64,000 bases of DNA from Luteimonas sp. S4-F44 (GTDB lineage: Bacteria > Pseudomonadota > Gammaproteobacteria > Xanthomonadales > Xanthomonadaceae), in contig NZ_CP093340.1 in assembly GCF_022637415.1 (NCBI RefSeq), positions 2,046,001 to 2,110,000 of the forward strand, written 5' to 3'. A model generated the notes under the pieces. It was not told the origin of the DNA. It worked only from the letters and a program-made list of their open reading frames with translations, and ran no database searches. This document shows, piece by piece, positions 17,598 to 27,016 of the stretch. Made by a program: the position numbers and the translations under genes. How positions within the stretch are numbered: the stretch's first letter is position 1; every line of letters begins with the position of its first letter.

Positions 17598-18320
17598 CTA
17601 CAGCGGCGGCGGCACGCAGCCGATCGCCGACAACGGCCCATGCAAAGCCGGCACCTGCATCAGCCACGGGCCGGCCAGCGTCAACAGGCCGGCCGCCAGT
17701 ACCAGCGACGCCACCAGCGCGCGCAGCCGTGGGCGCTGCAACCAACGGCCCACGCGCTGGCCCGACCAGGTCAGCGGCAGCATCACCGGCAACGTGCCCA
17801 GGCCGAAGGCGGCCATCGTCAGCGCGCCGCCCGGCACACTGGCCTGCATCCAGGCCACCGTGAGCAGGCTCAGGCTGAGCCCGCAGGGCAACCAGCCCCA
17901 CAACATTCCCAACGCGATCCGGCGCGGCGCCGTCTCGGCCGGCAACAGGCGTCGCTGCAGCGGCTGCAACCAGGCCCACAGGCGTGCTCCCGGCCGGCGC
18001 AGCAGGTCGAAGCCGCCGCGTCCGAACAGCCGCAGCGCCACCAGCACCAGCGCCGCGCCCAGCAACATGCGCAGCCCGAAGCCGATCCACGGGTTGCCGA
18101 ACACGCCGACCAGCCCGTGGCCGAAGCCACCGACGATCGCACCGGCCAGCACATAGCCGCCCACGCGGCCCAGGTTGACCTGCAACGCATGCGGCCAGCC
18201 GCCGGCCGGCGATGCGGCCGAGAACCCGGTCGCGATGCCGCCGCACATCGCCGCGCAGTGCAGACCGCCGAGCAGGCCGCTGGTCAGCGCGGCCAGCACT
18301 ACCAGCCAGTCAATCGGCAC
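17598..18320 (-). CDS. TauE/SafE-family membrane protein linked to cbb3 oxidase biogenesis
   Basis: The 240-residue protein has six to seven hydrophobic helices. It carries the first-helix motif GLLGGLHCAAMCGGI, with the paired Cys typical of the COG2836 branch of TauE/SafE, and GMLWGWLPCGLSLSLL in the fourth helix. Members often end cco assembly operons and are thought to move copper or thiols across the inner membrane. Its GTG start overlaps ccoS by 11 bp and has AGGA upstream, so it is the last gene of ccoGHIS. The Cys pairs fit a metal- or redox-linked role, but this is inference. Confidence 0.85.
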   Translation of the reverse strand: MPIDWLVVLAALTSGLLGGLHCAAMCGGIATGFSAASPAGGWPHALQVNLGRVGGYVLAGAIVGGFGHGLVGVFGNPWIGFGLRMLLGAALVLVALRLFGRGGFDLLRRPGARLWAWLQPLQRRLLPAETAPRRIALGMLWGWLPCGLSLSLLTVAWMQASVPGGALTMAAFGLGTLPVMLPLTWSGQRVGRWLQRPRLRALVASLVLAAGLLTLAGPWLMQVPALHGPLSAIGCVPPPL

Positions 18321-18537
18321 GCGGCCGGTCCTGCGGCGGTGCCGCCGGCGGCGCCTGCGTGGACCGCGCGCCCAGCAGGTGCCCGGCCTCGTCGCGGCCG
18401 TCGTCGTCGACCAGGATGTCGAGCGCCGGGGTATCCATGTCGTCGAACTGGCCGCGCCTGACCGCCCAGACGAAGGCGGCGATCGCGATGCCGAGCAGGA
18501 CCAGGCTGATCGGCACCAGCAGCAGCAGACTTCTCAT
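18310..18537 (-). CDS. ccoS: CcoS, cbb3-oxidase maturation protein
   Basis: The 75-residue protein has a single N-terminal membrane helix (LLLLVPISLVLLGIAIAAFVWAV) and the CcoS/FixS motif RRGQFDDMDTPALDIL right after it. CcoS is required for putting haem and copper cofactors into the cbb3 oxidase. Its ATG overlaps the ccoI stop (ATGA), and its end overlaps the TauE/SafE gene. Confidence 0.93.
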   Translation of the reverse strand: MRSLLLLVPISLVLLGIAIAAFVWAVRRGQFDDMDTPALDILVDDDGRDEAGHLLGARSTQAPPAAPPQDRPRAD

Positions 18538-20930
18538 CTCGGTTCTCCGGTCGCCGGCACCCGCGTCAGGCGCAGCGCATTGGCGGTGACGAGCAGCGAC
18601 GACAATGCCATGCCCAGCGCCGCCAGCCACGGCGTCACCAGTCCGGCCGCCGCCACCGGAATCGCCAGCAGGTTGTAGACCAGTGCCCAGCCCAGATTCT
18701 GCCGGATCACCCGCCTGGCGCGCCGCGCGACCGCGATCGTCGCCGGAATCCGCCGCAGGGTCGGCCCGGTGGTGACCAGATCGGCGGCGCGCTGGGCCAA
18801 GGACGCGCCCTCGCCCATCGCGATCGACACATCGGCGCCAGCCAGCACAGGCGCATCGTTGAGGCCGTCGCCGATCATCGCCACGGTGCGGCCCTCGGCC
18901 TGCAGCGCCCGCACCCGCGCCAGTTTGTCCTCGGGGGTCTGGCGCGCATGCGCATCTTCAATGCCCAGTCGCGTGCCCAGCGCCGTGACCGGCGCCTGCG
19001 CATCGCCGCTGGCCAGATGCAGCACCAGCCCCAGTTCGCGCAGGCCCTGCAGTGCGGCCGCCGCGTCCTCGCGCACGTGCTCGCGCAGCGTGAACCGGGC
19101 CATCGCGCGGCGGCCGTCGCCGAGCCACAGCGCGCCATCGTCCGCGCGTCCGGCGGCGAACGCCGCCTGGCCCAGCCGCCAGCGCACGCCTTCGACCGTG
19201 CCCTCCACGCCCTGCCCCGGCACCACCGCCATCGCGTCGGCGGTGGCGTCGGCCGCGACATGCGCGAAGGCCTGCGCGATCGGATGATTGGCGTCGCGTT
19301 CGAGCGCGGCCGCGATCCGCAGTGCCTGCGCCGGATCGAAGCCGTCGAGGCCGGTGACGTCGTCCAGTTCGGGGCGCGTGTCGGTCAATGTGCCGGTCTT
19401 GTCGAAGACCATATCGGTCGCGCTGGCGAGCGTTTCCAGCGCATCAGCCCGGGTCGCAAGCACCCCGAGCCGGGCCAGCGCGCCGTGCGCGGTGGCCAGC
19501 GCCGTGGGCACCGCCAGCGACAGCGCACAGGGGCAGCTGACCACCAGCAGCGCCAGCGTCACTTCGAACGCGCGCGCGGGGTCGTGGATGCGCCAGCCCA
19601 CATACACCGCCAGCGCGGTCAGCAGCAGGCCGGCGACGAAGCGACTGCCGACGCCGTCGGCCAGACGCGCCAGGCGCGGCCGATGCGATTGCGCCTGTTC
19701 GACCAGCCGCGTCAGTTGCGAGAGCCGCGTGTCGACGCCGGTGCAGGTCACGCGGACCCGCACCGGCCACTCGCGGCAGACCGTGCCGGCGTACAGCGCT
19801 TCACCGGCGATGCGGCGCACCGGCGCCGACTCGCCGGTCAGCAGCGATTCCTCGAACACCGCCTCGCCATCAAGCAACACGCCGTCGGCGGGCAGGACAT
19901 CGCCGGCCGCGACACAAACGATGTCGCCGGCGACGAGTTCGGCGGCCGGCACCGACTCGCGCATGCCGTCGGCGCGCTCGCGCACCGCCAGTGACGGCCG
20001 CGCGCGCGCCAGTGCATCGACCTGGGCGGTGGCGACGTTGCGCGCGCGTTGCTCGAGCATCCGCGCGGCCAGCAACAGGAATACGAACATCACCGCCGCG
20101 TCGTACCAGACGTGGGTGCCGCCGCGGATCGTCTCCCACAGGCTGGCCAGGTAGGCCAACAGGGTCGAGGTCGCGATCAGCGTGTCCATGCCGACGTGGC
20201 GCTGGCGCAGTTCGCGCGCCATGCCCGCCAGGAACGGCCAGCCGGCGTAGAACACCACCGGGGTCGACACCAGGAAGGTGATCCAGCGGAAGAAGTCGCG
20301 CGTGGCGAGCGGCATCTGCCGGTCGAAATCCAGGTACAACGCCTCGGCGAACATCATCGCCTGCAACGTGCCCAGCCCGGCGATGCCCAGGCGCAACAGC
20401 CAGCGCCGACGCTCGCGGACCCGGGCGCGCTCGCGCGCCTCGCCGCCGGCCAGGTACGGGCGATACCCCAGCGCGGCCAGCCGCTGCAGCACCTTCGAGA
20501 GCGCGGTCCGTGCCGGGTCCCAGGCGATGCGGATGCGGCCGGTCACCGCATTGGCGGTGACATCGAGCACACCGTCCTCGCGGCGCAGCGCGCTGTCGAT
20601 CAACCACGCGCACGCGGCGCAGCGCATGCCGTCGGTCAGCAGGGTGAGCGCGCGTCCGCCGGGTACCGGGTTGGCGTGCTCGCGCAGCAGATCCTCGCGA
20701 TCCCAGATCCCGAAGTCGATCGCCTCGTTGCCGACCGGTGCGGGCATCGCACTGCGCAGGCGGTAGTAATCGCCGAGATCGGCGTGACGGATCCACTGCG
20801 CCGCGGCCGCGCAGCCGTCGCAACAGAACGTCTGCGTGGCGCTATCGATCGGCGCCTGCACGGCATGCGCGGTCAGCGGTTCGCCGCAATGGAAGCAGCC
20901 CGCGGACGCGGGATGCGCAGTGGCGTTCAC
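18534..20930 (-). CDS. ccoI: CcoI, copper-exporting P1B-type ATPase for cbb3 oxidase
   Basis: The 798-residue pump opens with a Cys cluster (CFHCGE, C12/C15, and CCDGC at 36-40), as in CcoI/FixI. A metal-binding domain follows with MRCAACAWL (C104/C107). Transport motif CPC is at 466-468, TGES at 365-368, the phosphorylated D510 in DKTGTLTD and the hinge GDGLND near the C terminus. CcoI moves copper to the periplasm for CcoN assembly. The start is a GTG 7 bp after the ccoH stop; upstream sequence lacks a match, so the exact start is fairly sure. Confidence 0.95.
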   Translation of the reverse strand: MNATAHPASAGCFHCGEPLTAHAVQAPIDSATQTFCCDGCAAAAQWIRHADLGDYYRLRSAMPAPVGNEAIDFGIWDREDLLREHANPVPGGRALTLLTDGMRCAACAWLIDSALRREDGVLDVTANAVTGRIRIAWDPARTALSKVLQRLAALGYRPYLAGGEARERARVRERRRWLLRLGIAGLGTLQAMMFAEALYLDFDRQMPLATRDFFRWITFLVSTPVVFYAGWPFLAGMARELRQRHVGMDTLIATSTLLAYLASLWETIRGGTHVWYDAAVMFVFLLLAARMLEQRARNVATAQVDALARARPSLAVRERADGMRESVPAAELVAGDIVCVAAGDVLPADGVLLDGEAVFEESLLTGESAPVRRIAGEALYAGTVCREWPVRVRVTCTGVDTRLSQLTRLVEQAQSHRPRLARLADGVGSRFVAGLLLTALAVYVGWRIHDPARAFEVTLALLVVSCPCALSLAVPTALATAHGALARLGVLATRADALETLASATDMVFDKTGTLTDTRPELDDVTGLDGFDPAQALRIAAALERDANHPIAQAFAHVAADATADAMAVVPGQGVEGTVEGVRWRLGQAAFAAGRADDGALWLGDGRRAMARFTLREHVREDAAAALQGLRELGLVLHLASGDAQAPVTALGTRLGIEDAHARQTPEDKLARVRALQAEGRTVAMIGDGLNDAPVLAGADVSIAMGEGASLAQRAADLVTTGPTLRRIPATIAVARRARRVIRQNLGWALVYNLLAIPVAAAGLVTPWLAALGMALSSLLVTANALRLTRVPATGEPR

Positions 20931-20937
20931 GTCTGCA

Positions 20938-21435
20938 TCAGGGCTGCAGCGACGGCGCCAGACGGGCGGCGTGCTGCTGCTTGGGCAGGCGGCCTTGCAG
21001 GCGCCAGCTGCCATCCATGGGTGCCAGCTGCACGATCCAGTCGTGGCCATCGTCGATCGGCGTGGTCGAGCGCCAACCGGTCTGCGTCGGTACCAGTTCG
21101 AGCGTCAGGTCGTCCTCGGACTGGGTCGGATGCTGCAGCAGCAGCCGCAAGGTCGCCTCGCGCGGGAACTCGCCTGTTGCCGGGATCGCCTCGACCATCG
21201 TCTCGTCGATCCGCACGATCGCGCTCAGCCCCAATTGCCGCGCCTTCGCATCCGCGCCCAGATCGGTGGTCTGGATCTGCGACACACGGCGGACCTCGTC
21301 ATTGACGACATCGTCGCCGCCGGTGCGGGCGGCGACGATCAACAGCCCCACGCCGGCGACGATGGAGGCCAGCGGCAGGCCGATGACCAGCCACATCACC
21401 GGGATCCGCCACAGCGGGCGCTTGTTGTCATTCAT
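20938..21435 (-). CDS. ccoH: CcoH (FixH family), cbb3-oxidase assembly protein
   Basis: The 165-residue protein has one N-terminal membrane helix (PVMWLVIGLPLASIVAGVGLLIVA) preceded by KRPLWRI, and a periplasmic domain. This is the FixH layout, with the domain more diverged than the helix. CcoH stays bound to the oxidase and stabilises its assembly. The ATG overlaps the ccoG stop by one base (TGATG); a GTG one codon earlier is possible. Confidence 0.88.
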   Translation of the reverse strand: MNDNKRPLWRIPVMWLVIGLPLASIVAGVGLLIVAARTGGDDVVNDEVRRVSQIQTTDLGADAKARQLGLSAIVRIDETMVEAIPATGEFPREATLRLLLQHPTQSEDDLTLELVPTQTGWRSTTPIDDGHDWIVQLAPMDGSWRLQGRLPKQQHAARLAPSLQP

Positions 21436-22979
21436 CACATCGGTCCAAAGAAACTGCTGTCGACTGTCTTGCGCGTGCCGTCGTCGTCCTCGACGACGAA
21501 TCGCACCTCGTGGCGACCCCGCACACCCTCAGGTGCCACCAGCACCAGCGGGAACGAAACCACCTCTTCCGCACGCGCCGGCACGGCCTGGGCATTGTCG
21601 CGCAGTTCAATGCCCGGCGTCGGGGATTCGACCAGGATGCGGAACTCGCGCGCCGCGTCGGACTTGTTGACCAGCTTGAGCGTGTAGGCGTTCTCAGTAC
21701 TGCCGTCGCCGGCTTCGCGGTAGAGCGCGTTGCGGTCGCGCAGCACTTCCACGATCAGATCGCTGCGGGTGCTTACACCGACCGCCCAGGCCACGCACAG
21801 CGCCACCAGCAGCGCGCCGTAGACGACGATGCGCGGGCGCAGCACCTTGGTGGCCTTGCCGTCGATCGCGTTCTGCGTGGAGTAGCGGATCAGACCACGC
21901 GGATAGCCCATCTTGTCCATGACGCCGTCACAGGCGTCGATGCAGGCGCCGCAGGCGATGCACTCGTACTGCAGGCCGTTGCGGATATCGATGCCGGTCG
22001 GACAGACCTGCACACAGATCGTGCAATCGATGCAGTCGCCCAGCGCCTCGGCAGCGAACTTGGGCAACGGTTCGATCGCGCCCAGATCGCCGTCCCAGGT
22101 GATGGTGCCGCGCGCCTGCGCGTTCTGGCTGGCGGCCGACGGGTGACGAACGGCGCGGAACACGTAATCGTAGGCGACCAGCTTGTCGAGCAGGCCACGG
22201 CCGCGCTCAAGCACACTGCCCAGGCCACGCTTGCGCGGACCGCGCGGTTCGCCGCGCATCGGGTCGTAGGCGATGATGAGGGTATTGCGGTCGAACATCG
22301 CGCTCTGGAAGCGCGCATAGGGGCACATGTACTTGCAGACCTGCTCACGCAGGAAACCGGCATTGCCCCAGGTGGCCAAGGCGTAGAACAGCACCCAGAA
22401 CGTTTCCCAGCCGCCCCACGACAGCGTCGTCGCGCGCGCGCCCAGTTCGGTGATCGGGGTGAAGAAGCCGACGAAGGTGAACCCCGTCCACAGCGCGAAC
22501 ACCGCCCAGATCAGGTGCTTGCCGCCCTTGCGCATCACCTTCTCACCGGTCCAGGGACCGGCGTCGAGCTTCAGGCGCTTGGAGCGGTCGCCTTCGGTCC
22601 AGCGCTCCATCCACAGGAACACCTCGGTCCACACCGTCTGCGGACATGCATAGCCGCAGAACAGGCGCCCGGCGAGCGCGGTAAAGAAGAACAGCGCCAG
22701 CGCCGCGATGATCAGCAGCAGCGCCAGAAACAGGAAGTCCTGCGGCCAGAAGGTCAGGCCGAAGACATGGAACTTGCGTGCCGGCAGATCGAACAGCACC
22801 GCCTGGCGTCCATCCCAACGCAGCCACGGGAACACGTAGAACATGCCCAGCAACCAGAACACCGCGGTCACCCGCAACCGGTTGAGCCGGCCCGACACGT
22901 CGCGCGGGTAGACCTTGCGCTCGCTCTGATAGACAGAACCGCCGTCGTCGACGACTTCGAGCGGGATCGCGCCCGTCAC
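21435..22979 (-). CDS. ccoG: CcoG (RdxA/FixG), membrane iron-sulfur cupric reductase
   Basis: The 514-residue protein has several membrane helices with conserved Cys motifs in the first half (GRLFCGYACPQTVWTE, QVCKYMCPYARFQ). Two 4Fe-4S clusters follow in CIDCTICVQVCPTG and CIACGACIDACDGVMDKM. The C-terminal immunoglobulin-like domain is periplasmic. CcoG reduces Cu(II) to Cu(I) for the CcoI route. The start is GTG with GGGAG upstream. About 190 bp separate it from the preceding small gene, room for a separate ccoGHIS promoter. Confidence 0.95.
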   Translation of the reverse strand: MTGAIPLEVVDDGGSVYQSERKVYPRDVSGRLNRLRVTAVFWLLGMFYVFPWLRWDGRQAVLFDLPARKFHVFGLTFWPQDFLFLALLLIIAALALFFFTALAGRLFCGYACPQTVWTEVFLWMERWTEGDRSKRLKLDAGPWTGEKVMRKGGKHLIWAVFALWTGFTFVGFFTPITELGARATTLSWGGWETFWVLFYALATWGNAGFLREQVCKYMCPYARFQSAMFDRNTLIIAYDPMRGEPRGPRKRGLGSVLERGRGLLDKLVAYDYVFRAVRHPSAASQNAQARGTITWDGDLGAIEPLPKFAAEALGDCIDCTICVQVCPTGIDIRNGLQYECIACGACIDACDGVMDKMGYPRGLIRYSTQNAIDGKATKVLRPRIVVYGALLVALCVAWAVGVSTRSDLIVEVLRDRNALYREAGDGSTENAYTLKLVNKSDAAREFRILVESPTPGIELRDNAQAVPARAEEVVSFPLVLVAPEGVRGRHEVRFVVEDDDGTRKTVDSSFFGPM

Positions 22980-23172
22980 GTCGCAGCTCCCGGATGCAGG
23001 ACGATGGACGAGGAGAACTTGGGCTGGATGCGATTCATCTGGCTACCGATGGAGGTGCGACCGACGTGCGCGTTCGGTATGAGCGCTATTGTCCGCCTGG
23101 TTCAGGGCGTCGGAATGCGACCCGGTGTCGCAGCGCGGACAACGCCGCGCTACGCCGATGGCGGCCGCCGGC

Positions 23173-23469
23173 TCAGTCCGGCGACAACGGTCGGTTGAAG
23201 CGGCTCGCAGGCCGCAGAAGGATCCAAGTGAACAGGCTGGAAGCCGCAGTCGCCAGCCAGAACATGAAGAACCCGAGGGTGTATCCCAACTCACGCGACA
23301 GCGGCAGATCGGGGAAGGTCATGTCGCGAAGCGCGAGGGGATCGACGAGGGCGAAGAACACCATGGTGCACACGCCCGCCGCGAAGAAGCTCGGCCACAG
23401 AATCGCGCCCACCCGCTGCGCCAGCGGACGTGGCGGGTGGTCGAAGCGCGGTTCCGTAAAGTCCGTCAT
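23173..23469 (-). CDS. Small two-helix membrane protein in the cco operon
   Basis: A 98-residue protein begins MTDFTEPRFDHPPRPLAQRV and has two predicted membrane helices, LWPSFFAAGVCTMVFFALVDP and LGYTLGFFMFWLATAASSLFTWILL, with a conserved-looking FPDLPLSRE loop. No named family is recognised. Its ATG overlaps the ccoP stop (ATGA), so it is translated with the oxidase subunits. A role as an extra subunit or assembly factor of the cbb3 oxidase is inferred only from this coupling. Confidence 0.8.
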   Translation of the reverse strand: MTDFTEPRFDHPPRPLAQRVGAILWPSFFAAGVCTMVFFALVDPLALRDMTFPDLPLSRELGYTLGFFMFWLATAASSLFTWILLRPASRFNRPLSPD

Positions 23470-24407
23470 TGGCGTGCCGTGGTGTCCGCTGCCGGCTGAT
23501 TGGACAACGACCAGACATAGGCCGCAACCAGGCGCGAGCGGGTCTCGCCCAGCAGGTCGCGGTGCGCGGGCATGACCCCGTGCCGCCCTTCGTTGATCGT
23601 CTGGCGGATGCTCTCGAGCGTGTTCGGATACAGGGTGTTGCGCGCCGTGAGGTTCGGGGCGCCCAACGCCTGGTTGCCCTTGCCGTCGACGCCATGGCAG
23701 GCCACGCACAGGCCCTGGAAGTGCTGCTCGCCGCGCGCCGCCATGTAGTCTGTGCTCAGCGTCTGCTCCAGATCCGGCGAACGCAGCGCCCGCACGTAGG
23801 CGGCCGTCTGGGTCACCGCGACATCGCCGCCGATCCCGGCCAGCACCGACCCCAGCGGCGGCATGATGCCCTGGCGGCCATCGAGTACCGTTTCCAGGAT
23901 GCGCTCCGGCTCACCGCCCCAGTTCCAGACATCATCGGTCAGGTTCGGATAACCGGATGCGCCTTGCGCAGTCGAGCCGTGGCAGGCCGCACAGGTGTTG
24001 GCGAAGATCGAACGGCCCAGTTCCATCGCCCGCGGGTCGCCGGCCAACTGTGGCAGGGGCTTGCCGGCGAATGCACCGAAGGTCTCCTCGAGCTGTGCAT
24101 CACGACGGGCCTTGTCGGCATCGTGCTCGCGCGCCGAGGTCCAGCCGCTGGTGCCTGCGAAATTGCCCAGGCCCGGATACCAGATCAGGTAGCCGATCGC
24201 GAACACCACCGTCAGGTAGAACAGGTTGATCCACCACTTGGGCAACGGCTTGTTGTACTCGGTGATGTCGCCGTCCCAGACATGGCTGGTGTCATCGGGC
24301 TTCGGGTCGCCGGGGCGGCGCCGCGACGTCCAGATCAGCAGCCAGACGCAGCCGACGATGTTCAGCGCCACGATGGCGATGACATACCACGACCAAGCGT
24401 TGCTCAT
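23466..24407 (-). CDS. ccoP: CcoP, dihaem cytochrome c subunit of cbb3 oxidase
   Basis: The 313-residue subunit has an N-terminal helix (YVIAIVALNIVGCVWLLIW), the CcoP block HVWDGDITEYNKPLPKWW, a second helix, and two cytochrome c domains with CAACH (139-143) and CVACH (234-238). Methionine ligands are likely in GIMPPLGS and GVMPAHRD. It carries electrons from the bc1 complex or cytochrome c into CcoO/CcoN. Overlapping stops and starts couple it to ccoQ and the downstream small gene. Confidence 0.97.
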   Translation of the reverse strand: MSNAWSWYVIAIVALNIVGCVWLLIWTSRRRPGDPKPDDTSHVWDGDITEYNKPLPKWWINLFYLTVVFAIGYLIWYPGLGNFAGTSGWTSAREHDADKARRDAQLEETFGAFAGKPLPQLAGDPRAMELGRSIFANTCAACHGSTAQGASGYPNLTDDVWNWGGEPERILETVLDGRQGIMPPLGSVLAGIGGDVAVTQTAAYVRALRSPDLEQTLSTDYMAARGEQHFQGLCVACHGVDGKGNQALGAPNLTARNTLYPNTLESIRQTINEGRHGVMPAHRDLLGETRSRLVAAYVWSLSNQPAADTTARQ

Positions 24408-24544
24408 GCCCCCTGCTCCTCGTCATCGTCCAGCGGCAGTTGCGCGGCTGCCTCGAATTCGGTTTTGCGCTTCGGGCTCCACGCCCAGACCCAGCCGCTG
24501 ATGAAGCACAGCAGCAGGATCGCGGTGACGATTCCGGAAATCAT
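24404..24544 (-). CDS. ccoQ: CcoQ, small subunit of cbb3 oxidase
   Basis: Only 46 residues: one membrane helix ([19 protein letters not shown]) followed by [21 protein letters not shown], the standard CcoQ tail. It overlaps the ccoO stop and the ccoP start by 4 bp each. CcoQ stabilises CcoP in the complex. It is easily missed by gene callers because of its length. Confidence 0.92.
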   Translation of the reverse strand: MISGIVTAILLLCFISGWVWAWSPKRKTEFEAAAQLPLDDDEEQGA

Positions 24545-25176
24545 TGGCTGTCCCCTCCCTTGGGAGCGTGGCGGCCGAGGCCCTGCAAGTAGGCGACCAC
24601 GGCATCGAGTTCGGTCTTGCCCGACACGTCCTCGGCGGCCTGCGCCACCTGCTCGTCGGAGTAGGGATCGCCGAGGCGCTGCAGCGCGCGCATGCGACGG
24701 CTGACCTGTTCGCCGTCGAGCGTGGCCTTGGCCAGCCACGAGTACGCCGGCATGTTCGACTCGGGCACCACGTCGCGCGGGTTGTTCAGATGCACCCGGT
24801 GCCAGTCGTCGGAGTAGCGGCCACCGACGCGGGCCAGATCCGGCCCGGTCCGCTTGCTGCCCCACTGGAAGGGCCGGTCGTAGACCGACTCACCGGCCAG
24901 CGAGTAGTGCCCGTAGCGCTCGGACTCGAAGCGCAGCGTGCGCACCATCTGTGAGTGGCAGTTGTAGCAGCCCTCGCGGACGTAGACGTCGCGTCCGGCC
25001 AGCTCCAGCGCCGGGTACGGTTCCACCCCCGGCAGCGGCTCGATCGCCTCGGCCTGGTACATCAGCGGCACGATCTCGGCCAGACCGCCGAACGACACCG
25101 CCACCGCGATCAGCACCGCCATCAGGCCGACGTTCTTCTCGACCTTCTCGTGTGCGTTCTTGTTCTCGCCGCTCAT
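24541..25176 (-). CDS. ccoO: CcoO, monohaem cytochrome c subunit of cbb3 oxidase
   Basis: The 211-residue subunit has an N-terminal helix ([22 protein letters not shown]) and one haem c site CYNCH (C70-H74) within the very conserved [19 protein letters not shown]. It continues with [25 protein letters not shown] and the methionine ligand region [10 protein letters not shown]. It links CcoP to the catalytic CcoN. The ATG overlaps the ccoN stop. Confidence 0.97.
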   Translation of the reverse strand: MSGENKNAHEKVEKNVGLMAVLIAVAVSFGGLAEIVPLMYQAEAIEPLPGVEPYPALELAGRDVYVREGCYNCHSQMVRTLRFESERYGHYSLAGESVYDRPFQWGSKRTGPDLARVGGRYSDDWHRVHLNNPRDVVPESNMPAYSWLAKATLDGEQVSRRMRALQRLGDPYSDEQVAQAAEDVSGKTELDAVVAYLQGLGRHAPKGGDSQ

Positions 25177-26651
25177 GCCTGGCCTCCTGCGGAGACCTGC
25201 GCGGCCACCGGTGCGGGGGGGTGGGAGATGTCGGGCGGAAGCACCGGCTGGTCGGCCGTGACGACCTGACTCTGACGGTAGGTCTTCCAGAAGTTGTAGG
25301 CCATCAGCAGCATGCCCGACAGGACGACGATGCCGCCCAGCAGACGCACCAGGTAGTACGGATAGGTCGCGTTGAGGCCTTCGACGAAGCTGTAGGTCAG
25401 CGTGCCGTCCTCATTGGTGGCGCGCCACATCAGGCCCTGCATGACGCCGGCGATCCACATCGAGGCGATGTAGAGCACCACGCCCACGGTGTGCAGCCAG
25501 AAATGCAGGTCGATCCACTTGGTCGAGTACATCTCTTTGAGACCCAGCAGGCGCGGCATCAGCGCGTAGATCGAGCCGATCGAGATCATCGCCACCCAAC
25601 CCAGCGCACCGGCGTGCACGTGGCCCACGGTCCAGTCGGTGTAGTGCGAGAGCGAGTTGACCGTCTTGATCGACATCATCGGCCCCTCGAACGTGGCGAT
25701 CATGTAGAACGAGATCGCGACGATCAGGAACTTGAGGATCGGATCGGTCCGCAGCTTGTGCCACACGCCCGAGAGCGTCATCACGCCGTTGATCGCACCG
25801 CCCCAGCTGGGGGCCAGCAGGATCAGCGAGAACACCATGCCCAGCGACTGCGCCCAGTCCGGCAGCGCGGTGTACTGCAGATGGTGCGGGCCGGCCCACA
25901 TGTAGACCGCGATCAGCGCCCAGAAGTGCACGATCGACAGCCGGTAGGAGTAGATCGGGCGGCCGGCCTGCTTGGGCACGTAGTAGTACATCATGCCCAG
26001 GAAGCCGGCGGTCAGGAAGAAGCCGACCGCGTTGTGGCCGTACCACCACTGCACCATCGCATCGACCGCGCCGCTGTAGACCGAGTAGGACTTCAGCGGA
26101 CCGACCGGGATCGCGATGTTGTTGACGATGTGCAGCAGTGCCACGGCGATGATGAACGCCGCGAAGAACCAGTTCGCCACATAGATGTGCTTGACCCGGC
26201 GCTTGGCGATCGTGCCCAGGTAGAGCACCGCGTAGGCGACCCAGACCACGGTGATCAACAGGTCGATCGGCCACTCGAGCTCGGCGTACTCCTTGCCCTG
26301 GGTCAGGCCCAGCGGCAGGGTGATCGCCGCGGCGACGATGACCGCCTGCCAGCCCCAGAACACGAAGGCGGCGAGCTTGTCGGACAGCAACCGCACATGG
26401 CAGGTGCGCTGCACCACGTGCAGACTGGTCGCGAACAGCGCGCAGCCGCCGAACGCGAAGATCACCGCGTTGGTGTGCAGCGGGCGCAGACGGCCGTAGC
26501 TCAGCCACGGAATCTCGAAATTCAGCGCAGGCGCGTAGAGCTGGGCGGCGATGATCACCCCCACCAGCATGCCCACGATGCCCCAGACCACGGTCATCAC
26601 CGCGAACTGGCGGACTACTTTGTCGTTATAGGTTTCAGTGATGGCGTGCAT
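25173..26651 (-). CDS. ccoN: CcoN, catalytic subunit of cbb3-type cytochrome c oxidase
   Basis: The 492-residue protein has 12 hydrophobic helices. Its haem and Cu(B) ligands are visible as His in [40 protein letters not shown] and [15 protein letters not shown]. It reduces oxygen to water at very low oxygen and pumps protons. Its ATG has AAGGGGG upstream and stands 57 bp from a perfect FNR box. It is the first gene of the overlapping ccoN-O-Q-P set. Confidence 0.97.
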   Translation of the reverse strand: MHAITETYNDKVVRQFAVMTVVWGIVGMLVGVIIAAQLYAPALNFEIPWLSYGRLRPLHTNAVIFAFGGCALFATSLHVVQRTCHVRLLSDKLAAFVFWGWQAVIVAAAITLPLGLTQGKEYAELEWPIDLLITVVWVAYAVLYLGTIAKRRVKHIYVANWFFAAFIIAVALLHIVNNIAIPVGPLKSYSVYSGAVDAMVQWWYGHNAVGFFLTAGFLGMMYYYVPKQAGRPIYSYRLSIVHFWALIAVYMWAGPHHLQYTALPDWAQSLGMVFSLILLAPSWGGAINGVMTLSGVWHKLRTDPILKFLIVAISFYMIATFEGPMMSIKTVNSLSHYTDWTVGHVHAGALGWVAMISIGSIYALMPRLLGLKEMYSTKWIDLHFWLHTVGVVLYIASMWIAGVMQGLMWRATNEDGTLTYSFVEGLNATYPYYLVRLLGGIVVLSGMLLMAYNFWKTYRQSQVVTADQPVLPPDISHPPAPVAAQVSAGGQA

Positions 26652-26678
26652 TCGCCGCCCCCTTTCTTGGATAGAGGA

Positions 26679-26684
26679 ATGTTA
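26679..26684 (-). promoter_or_regulatory. Predicted -10 element of the ccoN promoter
   Basis: On the minus strand TAACAT lies 24 bp downstream of the FNR box and predicts transcription starting near 26672. That puts the box centre close to -42, as for class II FNR activation. The position match is computed by hand from the sequence; the start site is a prediction. Confidence 0.6.
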
Positions 26685-26707
26685 GGCGCCCGTGATGCCG
26701 CTCCACC

Positions 26708-26721
26708 TTGATCTGAATCAA
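26708..26721. promoter_or_regulatory. FNR/ANR-type binding site of the cco operon
   Basis: TTGATCTGAATCAA is a perfect match to the TTGAT-N4-ATCAA consensus of FNR-family oxygen sensors. It ends 57 bp before the ccoN ATG. It implies activation of ccoNOQP when oxygen falls. The surrounding gene-free stretch (26652-27016) otherwise holds only the start region of the S9 peptidase gene; a short open frame there lacks family character. Confidence 0.9.
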
Positions 26722-27016
26722 GGTGCCCCCTTAGGCAATGTGCCGTTCCACCATGCCGCGCTGACCGGCGAACATGAACGCGTCCAAATAGAGCGTCGAT
26801 CTTTCGTTTGCCGGCGCTGCCCGCGCCGCCGGGCTGCGACCGATCAGCGCACCTGCCCAGAAACCGAGGATCTGGAGAGGGCCCTGCCGCTGATGGGTCC
26901 CGGCGGCGTCTCGGAACATGGGCACTGCCGACGCTGTTCAGCACACAATGGGCTTCTACCCGGGCGGCGTATGCCGGCTGGCCATGCCAATGCCGAGAAT
27001 AGGGAGGTTCAATCGC

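Noticed and set aside
26731..26925. Small minus-strand frame upstream of ccoN
   Set aside because: It overlaps the ccoN promoter side, has no good ribosome-binding site or family match, and is too short to support.
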